A stretch of DNA of 26,208 nucleotides from Ruminococcus difficilis (lineage in GTDB: Bacteria > Bacillota_A > Clostridia > Oscillospirales > Acutalibacteraceae), in the NCBI RefSeq assembly GCF_016680995.1, contig NZ_JAEQMG010000047.1, positions 1-26,208 of the forward strand. Reading direction: 5' to 3'. The notes under the pieces are model-generated. The model was given only the letters and a program-made list of their open reading frames with translations, had not been told where the DNA came from and did no database searches. Positions within the stretch are counted from its first letter, which is position 1. Every line of letters begins with the position of its first letter. This document shows, piece after piece, positions 16,231-23,700 of the stretch. The translations under genes were made by a program, and so were the position numbers.

Positions 16231-16452
16231 TTAATTTGCTTTGGGTTTTCCTGTACCGTGACATTCAGGGCAAACATGAAACTTGTATTTCTGTGTTTTG
16301 TATAACTGCCTTACGGCCATCGCCATGGACATAAATCCGGCGTTTTCCGTCATTCGGTCAGCTTCATCATACATTGCTTTTTTATCACAGTCGTCAACAA
16401 CATAACCAATTCCATTACAATTCTCACAATCTCCGTTTTTATGAAAAGCCAT
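16231..16452 (-). CDS. Small zinc-ribbon protein with DnaJ-like CxxCxGxG motifs
   Basis: A 73-aa protein with two CxxCxGxG-type knuckles, CENCNGIGYV near the N-terminus and CPECHGTGK at the C-terminus, which would bind one zinc ion and resemble DnaJ zinc-finger repeats. Between them is a helical segment (DEADRMTENAGFMSMAMAVRQLYKTQ). The start at 16452 is chosen because AAAGGAGA lies just upstream at proper spacing. The same frame stays open to about 16596 and contains MNCMNCPYRQDVCG, so a longer form with extra cysteines is possible but lacks a comparable ribosome site. It is the last gene of the leftward cluster, 140 bp beyond the YgiT gene. Function unknown; such proteins often act in nucleic-acid or protein binding. 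Confidence 0.7.
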   Translation of the reverse strand: MAFHKNGDCENCNGIGYVVDDCDKKAMYDEADRMTENAGFMSMAMAVRQLYKTQKYKFHVCPECHGTGKPKAN

Positions 16453-16592
16453 TTTTATTTCTCCTTTATCTGTATAATTCCAATACAAAACTGTATGGAT
16501 CTGTCGTCCGCACACATCTTGCCGATACGGGCAATTCATACAGTTCATGCGACGTGGTATCCTGTCCGTGTGATTTTCCCACAGTGACAATA

Positions 16593-16826
16593 TCACGCAG
16601 CCTTGCTGTCAGTGTATTCCACCACGGCAATCTCGGTCATCATTTCGGCTACTTGTTTGATAATCGCGTCAAGGCGCTCTGCGACGGCGTCATCATACAC
16701 GATCTCGCCGCACTGCTCGCACTCCCAGCACGGCACATGCTTCACGATAACCATACATTTTTTTAGGTCAACAAAGTGCGTGGTGGTAGACTGTTTATAG
16801 TTACCATTGCAAAGATAGCATGTCAT
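16593..16826 (-). CDS. YgiT/MqsA-type zinc-finger protein (putative antitoxin)
   Basis: A 77-aa protein with paired CxxC motifs, MTCYLCNG at the start and CWECEQCGEIVYDD in the middle, the N-terminal zinc domain of MqsA-like antitoxins. The C-terminal helix (AERLDAIIKQVAEMMTEIAVVEY) replaces the longer XRE domain of full MqsA, so it may neutralise a toxin without itself binding DNA. Its ATG overlaps the stop of the DUF4258 gene (ATGA), which indicates translational coupling. DUF4258 plus YgiT finger is a recurrent pair resembling MqsRA. The pair assignment is by family knowledge; toxin activity is untested. Confidence 0.85.
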   Translation of the reverse strand: MTCYLCNGNYKQSTTTHFVDLKKCMVIVKHVPCWECEQCGEIVYDDAVAERLDAIIKQVAEMMTEIAVVEYTDSKAA

Positions 16827-17149
16827 GGTTTGTTCTCCTTCCGTGTTTCAAGGTTCGTATCAAATTTGTCAAGCGTCGGTGTATACGCGGTTATGACGGT
16901 TATAATCACGCCGTCAGCACCGACAACGACGTGCAGCGGAGTATCGTTTGTGTCTGTTCCCGATATCAAACACGCCGGATTCGGAAAAGCGTCGGGGTAC
17001 TGTTCTATTATTTTGCCGTGAAAAATCGCATGATACACATCTTCACGATAGATTTGTCGTTCTTGCAGGCGTTTTATAACATGTTTTGTCCACTTTATAT
17101 TGCCGCTCTCACATAGCTTGCGCAAATCATCAAGGTTTAATTCATTCAT
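16823..17149 (-). CDS. DUF4258-domain protein (putative MqsR/RelE-like toxin)
   Basis: A 108-aa protein with the DUF4258 pattern: WTKHVIKRLQERQIYREDVYHAI in the N-terminal half, then a FHGKIIEQYPD strand, and TPLHVVVG-DGVIITVITAYTP at the C-terminus, a layout reminiscent of small RNase toxins of the RelE/BrnT/MqsR group. The start at 17149 is chosen because GGAG lies about 10 nt upstream; the open frame reaches 17197 but would overlap the preceding gene by 56 nt. It overlaps the upstream gene by 8 nt and the YgiT gene by 4 nt, so the three are tightly coupled. Role as toxin is inferred from the pairing. Confidence 0.83.
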   Translation of the reverse strand: MNELNLDDLRKLCESGNIKWTKHVIKRLQERQIYREDVYHAIFHGKIIEQYPDAFPNPACLISGTDTNDTPLHVVVGADGVIITVITAYTPTLDKFDTNLETRKENKP

Positions 17150-17657
17150 TCTCTGATTCTCCGTTTTTCTCTTTGCTGCCTTGTGTTGTTTCATCAATCG
17201 GCACGCCGTTATCGTACAGCTCCTCGGGAGCGATATCTATCTCATCGCTCCACGCTGCCGAACCGTCAACGTATGCGCGCATAAAGAAATCAATATCCTT
17301 CAGCGGCGCATATACTCTGCCGTATTTCTCGCTTTCGATCCAAGGGCGCATATCATACAGCCGCTTTTCGCCGCTGCGAAAGGTGACGGTCATCGTATAA
17401 TCAGAGTGCGGCTCAACAGCGGCGACCGCCCAGACAGGAGGATGCCCCGGCTCGGAGCTGGTGTCCGCTGCATCGCGCGCCATAGCTTCGTCGATCGCGC
17501 GGCTGACAAAGCCATTAATGCTTTCGCCGCGCGCTTCGGCGTGCGCTTTTATGATTTCCTTACGTCCTTTTTTAACGACAATACGCAGACTGTCATAGGC
17601 TTTTGCGTTATACTTGTTTTTCGCGCGGGTCTGCGCGGATCCTTGTGAATCAGCCAT
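17142..17657 (-). CDS. RHH-like domain fused to DUF2442
   Basis: A 171-aa fusion. Residues 1-60 (YDSLRIVVKKGRKEIIKAHAEARGESINGFVSRAIDEAMAR in short form) show the strand-helix-helix pattern of an Arc-like ribbon-helix-helix DNA-binding domain. Residues 75-160 are a DUF2442 domain: DYTMTVTFRSGEKRLYDMRPW, FMRAYVDGSAAWSDEIDIAPEELYDNGVPI. DUF2442 proteins are often found in pairs with DUF4160 and are suspected antitoxins or regulators. The DNA-binding part makes this the most likely protein in the operon to act at the palindromic operators upstream. TGATG overlap with the preceding gene. Domain calls are fairly sure; function is inferred. Confidence 0.82.
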   Translation of the reverse strand: MADSQGSAQTRAKNKYNAKAYDSLRIVVKKGRKEIIKAHAEARGESINGFVSRAIDEAMARDAADTSSEPGHPPVWAVAAVEPHSDYTMTVTFRSGEKRLYDMRPWIESEKYGRVYAPLKDIDFFMRAYVDGSAAWSDEIDIAPEELYDNGVPIDETTQGSKEKNGESENE

Positions 17658-18025
17658 CAGCTCACCGCCTTGTATTCAGACAGCGGCACACTGTCTACAT
17701 AGCACCCGTCGGGGCAAATATCGACCTTGTTGTTCCAAACAACGCTGCTGTCAATATCCGGGTCAATATCCCACGCAACGGAACAGGTATCGTCCAGGTA
17801 GACGCGCTGAAACGCTGCGTACTCTCTGAACGGTTCAAACACGCCGCCTTTTTCAAGAAGCGGCTTCATGTCATAGACGCGCTGTTCGCCGTCCTCATAC
17901 GTCAATAGCAGTGTAAAGTCGTGCTGCGGCGCAACAGCGGCAAGGCGTTTCCTGCCGCGAGCAAAATACTCCGCCATAGGGCGGTCAAAGCCTTTTGAGA
18001 GGTAAAAATCTACTGTGTTCGGCAT
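17657..18025 (-). CDS. DUF2442-domain protein
   Basis: A 122-aa protein with one DUF2442 domain: DFTLLLTYEDGEQRVYDMKPLL, then FQRVYLDDTCSVAWDIDPDIDSSVVWNNKVDICPDGCYVDSVPL. It has a short N-terminal helical segment (LSKGFDRPMAEYFARGRKRLAAVA) instead of a clear ribbon-helix-helix. A perfect AAGGAGG ribosome site lies in front of the ATG, overlapping the end of the DUF4160 gene. DUF4160-DUF2442 is a conserved gene pair, suspected to be toxin-antitoxin-like. It is clearly paralogous to the next gene, with the same TYxxGExRxYDM(K/R)P core. Confidence 0.88.
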   Translation of the reverse strand: MPNTVDFYLSKGFDRPMAEYFARGRKRLAAVAPQHDFTLLLTYEDGEQRVYDMKPLLEKGGVFEPFREYAAFQRVYLDDTCSVAWDIDPDIDSSVVWNNKVDICPDGCYVDSVPLSEYKAVS

Positions 18026-18035
18026 ATAAACCTCC

Positions 18036-18296
18036 TTATTTCAGCGGCTCAATATCAAACAGCTCTTGATGATCAGCCGCGAGTTCCCAGTTTTCTTTTA
18101 ATTCTTCCTGATGGAACGCTGCCCAGCCGAGAAGCATTTTCAGCTGTTTCGGCGGCATGGTTCCCTCTAATAATTCAATGTCATTGATGGACACCAATAC
18201 TTCATGACTGCCGTATCTTGCGTGGAAGTGCGGCGGCATATGGTCATTCCAGTTGATAAATATCTTGATTCCTCTGAACTTTGATATTGTCGGCAT
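18036..18296 (-). CDS. DUF4160-domain protein (putative toxin partner of DUF2442)
   Basis: An 86-aa protein with the DUF4160 signature: MPTISKFRGIKIFINWNDH, MPPHFHARYGSHEVLVSI and LLGWAAFHQEELKENWELA. The HMPPHFHAR motif, rich in histidine, is diagnostic for the family and hints at a catalytic or metal role. The start at 18296 has AAGGAG 9 nt upstream and is preferred to an in-frame ATG at 18314 that lacks one. It is the first gene of the leftward operon, driven by the promoter around 18322-18350. Possible toxin function is inferred from its conserved pairing with DUF2442. Confidence 0.88.
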   Translation of the reverse strand: MPTISKFRGIKIFINWNDHMPPHFHARYGSHEVLVSINDIELLEGTMPPKQLKMLLGWAAFHQEELKENWELAADHQELFDIEPLK

Positions 18297-18321
18297 AATA
18301 TCACACTCCTTCATTATCTAT

Positions 18322-18428
18322 ATTATATCATAGTTTATCAACTTGTACAAGTAGCAATTATCAACAAATATACTTGTACAAGTTTGGCTATATTAACAAT
18401 TGAAATATAGTTGTACAAGTAGTATAAT
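18322..18428. promoter_or_regulatory. Bidirectional promoter with three ACTTGTACAAGT operators
   Basis: Rightward promoter: TTGAAA (18400-18405), 17-bp spacer, TATAAT (18423-18428). Leftward promoter: TTGTAC (complement of 18345-18350), 17-bp spacer, TATAAT with extended TG (complement of 18322-18327). The perfect 12-bp palindrome ACTTGTACAAGT occurs at 18341-18352, over the leftward -35, and at 18372-18383, between the promoters. AGTTGTACAAGT at 18409-18420, one mismatch, sits inside the rightward spacer. Centre spacings are 31 and 37 bp. A dimeric repressor bound here would shut off both operons. Candidates in the window are the RHH-DUF2442 protein and the XRE-like protein. Confidence 0.85.
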
Positions 18429-18459
18429 AGTTATAGAGATAAGGAAAGGGGAGTTAAAC

Positions 18460-18858
18460 ATGAAACAGTACACGGTCACAACGACAGAAAACCTGAGAAC
18501 GCTCTGTATCAAAAACGGCTGGTTTAAATGTGGAAGCAATAAGCAGTATGAAAAACTGTTCCGCGCAAACGAACTCGTTTTTTCGATTGAGGAAATCGCG
18601 ACAATTATATGGCTGTGCTCCGACGAAGAATATTGCGATATTCTTCTCAAACTCAGAGAGGAACGCATTGATTATTGGAAGCGGATGTTCGGGATCGAAA
18701 ACGCAAACCAAACCTATAAGGTGGTTGACATTTTTGGCAAAAATTTCAAATTGACTTTTAAGCAGATTGTAACCTTACTCGCTGCTTCCGATTATGAATC
18801 CATCAAAGGTATTTACGATCTTGACGGTAACACGGTCTGGGAATACGAGTGTGAATAA
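18460..18858 (+). CDS. Hypothetical protein, first gene of the rightward operon
   Basis: A 132-aa protein not assigned to a named family. It begins MKQYTVTTTENLRTLCIKNGWFKCGSN and continues KQYEKLFRANELVFSIEEIA, IIWLCSDEEYCDILLKLREER, ending with a helical FKLTFKQIVTLLAAS segment. I recall similar N-terminal sequences in clostridial mobile elements, without known function. AAGGAAAGGGGAG precedes the ATG at 18460, which is preferred to an in-frame start at 18400 that would lie inside the promoter. No signal peptide or membrane segment. It is cytosolic, and being the first gene after the operator region may make it part of the regulatory circuit. Confidence 0.75.
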   Translation: MKQYTVTTTENLRTLCIKNGWFKCGSNKQYEKLFRANELVFSIEEIATIIWLCSDEEYCDILLKLREERIDYWKRMFGIENANQTYKVVDIFGKNFKLTFKQIVTLLAASDYESIKGIYDLDGNTVWEYECE

Positions 18859-18919
18859 AAATGAGTTATCGGGTGCCGGGGCTTCTCCCGGCGCTGCAAA
18901 AGGAAAGAGGCTGAACACA

Positions 18920-19357
18920 ATGACCGGCAGATATCAGAAACACAGCAAGGTAATGACAATCGCAAATAAGCTCGTAAAGCAGGGTTACAACCGCGCTTAT
19001 GCAATAGTTAAGGCTTGGACATTGGTGAAGCTCTCCGGCGTTACTGTCAAGGTGGCAGGCGTGACCTACGGCAAGCGGCAGACTGCGATCGAACATCTCA
19101 TGCATTACCGTCCACAGGACGTCAGAATCAGCCTGTGCCGTGACAAAAGCAACGCGGCAGACAAGAACGCCGTCGCCGTTATTGCCGCTGTACGCGGCAA
19201 AGGAGCCTATACTATGGGTTATCTTCCGAGAGCGTTCGCGGCGTTTATCGCGCCGCTGATGGACAGCGGCAAGCAGATATTCAGCCGCTTGTCGTCGATC
19301 TGCGGCGGTCAGGCGCTTTATCTCAGCTATGGAATGAGAATCGAGGTGAGGGTATAG
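18920..19357 (+). CDS. HIRAN-domain protein
   Basis: A 145-aa protein with an N-terminal helical part (KHSKVMTIANKLVKQGYNRAYAIVKAW) and a C-terminal HIRAN domain: VKVAGVTYGKRQTAIEHLM, RISLCRDKSNAADKNAVAVIA and MGYLPRAFAAFIAPLMDSG. HIRAN domains bind DNA ends or stalled forks in SWI2/SNF2 and nuclease proteins; small stand-alone versions are frequent on mobile elements. The start at 18920 has AGAGG at proper spacing; the frame is open further upstream to 18794 but would overlap the preceding gene. A small hairpin (GCCGGG..CCCGGC, 18876-18893) lies in the gap between the two genes. Confidence 0.82.
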   Translation: MTGRYQKHSKVMTIANKLVKQGYNRAYAIVKAWTLVKLSGVTVKVAGVTYGKRQTAIEHLMHYRPQDVRISLCRDKSNAADKNAVAVIAAVRGKGAYTMGYLPRAFAAFIAPLMDSGKQIFSRLSSICGGQALYLSYGMRIEVRV

Positions 19358-19463
19358 AAAAAACTCTGCCCGGTGCGGCCAACATCGGGAAAGGAGCCGA
19401 CGAGCATATTACTCAGCTTGTAGAAAATTTTGGATGAAATAAACACAGAAAAGAGGTAACAAA

Positions 19464-19724
19464 ATGAGTGAATTATTGACCGATCTTGAATTGATCGCAC
19501 TGGAAACAAAGCAGATTGCGAACGCGTTCCAAGTAATCGCCTGTTATGGAACAGATGGCGTCGATAGCCTGGACAATTTCTCGGACGCCATATCATTTAT
19601 CGGCAGCGCTGCCGTCGATAATGCAAAGAAATTGAACGCGCTTGTGCAGGAAATCGTAAAGACCGCACGCCAAGGCACACAAAGATGTTCAACGGAGACA
19701 GAGGTGATATCATGTCAGCTGTAG
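19464..19724 (+). CDS. Small hypothetical protein
   Basis: An 86-aa protein, predicted helical and acidic in its first half (MSELLTDLELIALETKQIANAF), with FSDAISFIGSAAVDNAKKLNALVQEIVK resembling an amphipathic helix. No family recognised. AGAGG precedes the ATG by a normal distance. It overlaps the next gene by 13 nt in another frame, indicating coupling. Position between HIRAN and XRE-like genes suggests an element-specific accessory role. Confidence 0.7.
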   Translation: MSELLTDLELIALETKQIANAFQVIACYGTDGVDSLDNFSDAISFIGSAAVDNAKKLNALVQEIVKTARQGTQRCSTETEVISCQL

Positions 19725-20053
19725 TCAATAACATTGAAGCGTTTAGAAAAATGCAGCACCTTAGTGTGCAGGACGTCTGTGAGGATTTGAACATGGAGCC
19801 CACTGAATACCGCCGCTATACACAGGAGACCGATCTGACGGCAGAGACAGCGGTATTGTTTGCGCGGTATTTCGTTTGCACTGTGCAGCAGTTGATCAGC
19901 ACGAAGCCGCTTGATATTCAGAAGAAGGAGCTGACAACGCTGCGGATTAGCGTTTTTGAAGAGCTCGAACATATCCGTAACAAAAGAGCACTGCGGGATA
20001 TACTTAATCTTGTAACTGAAATCCGCGGGTTGATCGAAGCAGGACAATATTGA
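19712..20053 (+). CDS. Helix-turn-helix (XRE-like) protein
   Basis: A 113-aa protein whose first 65 residues fit a Cro/C1-type fold: NNIEAFRKMQHLSVQDVCEDLNMEPTEYRRYTQ, then ETAVLFARYFVCTVQQLIS. The match is weaker than for the regulator near 6.2 kb. The C-terminal part (ELTTLRISVFEELEHIRNKRALRDILNLVTEIRGL) is a long helix suited to dimerisation. Start at 19712 with GAGGTGAT upstream. As last gene of the operon controlled by the palindromic operators, it is a candidate autoregulator. Confidence in the fold is moderate. Confidence 0.68.
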   Translation: MSAVVNNIEAFRKMQHLSVQDVCEDLNMEPTEYRRYTQETDLTAETAVLFARYFVCTVQQLISTKPLDIQKKELTTLRISVFEELEHIRNKRALRDILNLVTEIRGLIEAGQY

Positions 20054-20059
20054 AACAGT

Positions 20060-20100
20060 CAGCACCGCACGACCGATGAAGCCGTGCGGTGCTGTTTTTT
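20060..20100 (+). terminator. Rho-independent terminator of the rightward operon
   Basis: CAGCACCGCACG (20060-20071) pairs perfectly with CGTGCGGTGCTG (20083-20094), followed directly by six T. It ends the rightward operon 7 nt after the XRE-like stop codon and is convergent with the DUF2442-like gene. Confidence 0.93.
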
Positions 20101-20108
20101 GCCGTTCT

Positions 20109-20714
20109 TTAATCTATCTTTACAAATTCCTCAGTGACGATCGGCGCCCGGTTATTTCTCTTTTTGCGGTGCTTGTGTTTGGCGTGGGCAGGTTTCTCCT
20201 GCGGCGCTTGGCATGATTTCACGAAGTCATCCGGCAGCGAGACGCGTTGCCGGAGCACTTCATCGGTGAGAGGTTTTTCGGCGGATCTTCCTGCATTTGC
20301 CAATCCGAGTTTGACCGACGCTGCGTGCTTGAGGTCGAGCAGCGAAACACTATTCTGATAGAGAAATTCCGGCGGCAGTTCGTCAAACATGCCGTCTTTG
20401 TCCTCAAAAACAACGCTGCAGCCCTCGACGCGGGCGCAGGTGAGCCCGTAATCGGAAGATATCTCCTTGTACAGCGGATATCCTTTCAGGACGGCTCCGT
20501 CGAACAGGCGACGGTCGCCGTCGGCAAATGTCAGCAGGAGCAAGCCAAGACCGAGCGGTTCCGCATTCAAAACCGCGTGCCGCGGAAGATCATTGAAACC
20601 CTGTGACATTTCCTTGCGTACCAGCACGTCAACGGCGCGGCTGATGAAGGATTCAGGCGTTTCGCCTGTCTGTGCGAGGCGGTTTTGGATGGCGGTGGGG
20701 AGTTGATATTCCAT
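20109..20714 (-). CDS. RHH-like plus divergent DUF2442 protein beside the tape measure gene
   Basis: A 201-aa protein. The N-terminus (YQLPTAIQNRLAQTGETPESFISRAVDVLVRKEM in part) resembles a ribbon-helix-helix segment. Residues about 50-120 (LLLLTFADGDRRLFDG, YPLYKEIS, CSVVFEDKDGMFDELPPEFLYQNSV) follow the DUF2442 pattern, making it a third paralogue of the genes at 17.1-18.0 kb. The C-terminal tail is very basic (KHKHRKKRNNR) and may bind nucleic acid. The start at 20714 is favoured by spacing from AAAGGA. It lies 36 bp after the tape measure gene and is probably transcribed with it. Function unknown. Confidence 0.72.
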   Translation of the reverse strand: MEYQLPTAIQNRLAQTGETPESFISRAVDVLVRKEMSQGFNDLPRHAVLNAEPLGLGLLLLTFADGDRRLFDGAVLKGYPLYKEISSDYGLTCARVEGCSVVFEDKDGMFDELPPEFLYQNSVSLLDLKHAASVKLGLANAGRSAEKPLTDEVLRQRVSLPDDFVKSCQAPQEKPAHAKHKHRKKRNNRAPIVTEEFVKID

Positions 20715-20750
20715 AATCATTTTCCTTTCTCAGACAGCGGCAAGGCACTG

Positions 20751-23700
20751 TTATTTGAATGATGAACGTTTGACGTCGGATTCGTATTCGCGCATCATTT
20801 TGGCAAATTCGGATTTTGACATCTTGTCGGCTCTCCGCACGCCGTCCATGATGGCTTCGTTGGAATTGCCGTTGATCTGATAGGTTGGACTGTAGCTGAT
20901 ATGATTGACCGATGAGCTGCTGTAGTTGTCGAAGCCGCCGCTGTCAAGAGCGTTCGCTCTTTCAGTGAACGTAGTGCCCGGGTTTTCTGTACTTTCTGCG
21001 AGCTGACGCACAAGCTCCGGCAGATCGAACGCGTACTGTTCTGCGGTGCCGTCCGCTTCGCCGCTGAGGATCCGCTGCGTTTCGGCGGCAGTGAATACTT
21101 GGCTGCCCTCTGCATTGATAATCAATTCGGGACCTTCTTCACCGGCGAGGAACACATCCGCAGAGTGCTTGGTGCCTCTTGCGTTCGTTTCTATATCGGG
21201 CATTTGCGAATAAGCAAATATTCCTTTTGGCGTCAAGGATGATTTGACAGCTGCCTGCACTGCGCTTGTCGCGTTGATAAAGTTTGCGTTTGAAATCTGC
21301 TTGTTGATTTCGCCGACGTATGCCTGAATGGTCGCGGCTGCGGACTTTTTCGCGTCCTCGCTCAGATCAAGCGCCGCGATCGCTTTCTCTGCGGTGGTCT
21401 GCATATCGTTCATGCTCTTTTCAAAATGCGTTTTGTAGCCTGCTACTGTCTTGGCGAAAGAGCCTTCGGCGGCTTGTACACCGTTGAAATCCTTGTTGAG
21501 CTTATCTACCAGCGCCTTTGCGTCCTGCGCGTTGAGGTTGTCGAGTTCGCCGATGATCTGATTGATATACTGCCCGGACTCCTGCGAACCATCAGAGAGG
21601 GAAGTGATCAGACCCTCGGTGATTCCGTACTGCTGCGCCTTTTGCAGATTCTCGCTGTACTTGTTGATCCATTCGATCTGATTCTCCCACGTTTCGGTCA
21701 GTTTGCCGGTGGTGATCTCGGTTTCGTTGGATAGCTCGGTTGTCAGTCCGACGGTGTTCTGAATGCTCTTTTGCGCCGCTTCAAAGGCTTCATCGTAGGC
21801 AGCGGCGAGATTGTCGATTTGGCTCTGAACACTCTGAATCGCTTCCGAAGCGGCGCTTTGCCATGTTTTACTGCTCTCGGCAACCTTGTTTCCTTCGTCG
21901 CTGATATCCTTCATGGTTTCGAGATAACCGTCGCACGCTGCTTCCATATCTTTGATATTCTTTTTGGATTCTTCAAAAGCGTCTCGGAATGTACCCTTGA
22001 CTGCTTCGCCGGCTTCGTTGGTGTATTCTATTTGTCTGTTCCAGAAGTCTTGATATTCTTGATAATCCCAAACGGTTGCAAAACCGTCGTTTTCTTCGAC
22101 CGCAGCCATGTATTTGTCACTCGCAGCAGCTGCTTCTCGTGCGAATTTGTTGTATTGTTCTTCCTGCTGCTTGAGCAGCGCATAGGTGTCCGTCCATTGC
22201 TTTTGGGCGTTTTCGTATTGTTTGCGATTATAGAGCGTTTCCAAATAGCCTTGCAGCGCTTCCTTGGTGTTCGCGGTTTTGCTGATGACGTCATCGTATG
22301 TCAGATTTAACCCCTCATATTCGGAGTTCAATTTGGCGATGATCGCCTTCATTTCCTCCTGCGCTGCAGTTGTGACGTTCGTTTGCTCGGCAAGCGAGAA
22401 CAGCTTGGTAACGAGCCTGCCGGCTGTCGCGGCTTCTTCTTCTAATTCGTCGGACTTGTCCTCTTCCAGCAGCTTTGCAAAGCTGTCCGAGATCTGAGCC
22501 AGTTCGGAGAGCAAGTCTCCGTATGTCTGTTGACTGTTTTCAAATTCTTCGGTAAGCTTGCCGATCTTCTCTTTGAGCTCCAGCGCTTCATCAGAAGTTT
22601 TGCCGTATTTCTCGACGGCTTCATCATATTTTTGATTAAGCCTGTCCAGCTCGTCTTTCTGCTTTTGAGAGGTGACTGTCAGCGCCTTGCCGTTTTCCGA
22701 AGCGTTGTCCATCGCGGCAGCCAGCGCGACAATACCGGCGGTGAGTGCGACAGCGGCAGAAACCATTAAGAAAACCGGATTGGCGTCCATGGCAGCAGTG
22801 AACATGTTTGTGGCGATCTCAGCCGCCTTTGTCGCGGCGGTATAAGCAACCAGGGCGCCGCCGAATACGCCGACGCCGACAGCGGCAGCTGTCACGGCTC
22901 CTACGACCTTGGGATTTGCCTTGACGAAATCCGTGATCAGCTTCATTCCCTCGGAGCCCATATCATAAAGATCGGTGATCATCGGCGACAGCTCGTCACC
23001 GATGGCGATTTTGAGGTTTTCCGCAGAATTGGCAAATACCTTTTGTGCGTGTTCTGCGGTGTTTTCCATTTTGCCGTATGCGTCCGCTGTTGCGCCGACG
23101 CTGTTTGCCATCTGAGAAACGGTTCCGTTGAATTCGTCCGCTCCGGCGTTGAAGATAGTCAATGCGCCTTGTGCAGCTCTGCCTTCCTTGAACAGGTTCG
23201 CAAATGCTGTTGTATCGCCGTCAACGGAATCGCCGAGGATCTGCATGACGTCGCCGAGTGATTTGCCCTCGCTCATCAGCGCCGAGAAGGATTTACCGGT
23301 TTCTTCTTTCAGGACATTTGAAACGTCGCTGCTGTCTTTTGCAAGCTCCTTCATCATAGCGCGCAGATAGGTGCTTGACGTCGCGGTGTTGATACCCTGC
23401 TTTGTCATAGCGACCATTGCTGCCGATACGTTCTCCAAATTGACCTTGTACGCCGCTGCTGTCGGAATAACAGTGCCGAGTGTGGAGCCGAGCTCGCCGA
23501 CGGTTGTTTTGCCGAGCTTCTGCGTGGTGATCAGCATGTCGGAAACGTCCGCCGCGCGGCTGGTTTCCAATCCGTAAGCGTTGATCGCCGTCGTCAGAAC
23601 GTCAACGGCGGTCGTAGTGTCGGTAAAACCGCCGACAGCTAACATGTTAGCCTGCTGCACAAAGTCCACAGCGTTGGCGGTGTCTACGCTTGCGGATATC

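Noticed and set aside
18400..18459. Upstream start for the 132-aa gene
   Set aside because: It would place the start codon inside the promoter, before the -10 box; the strong ribosome site belongs to 18460.
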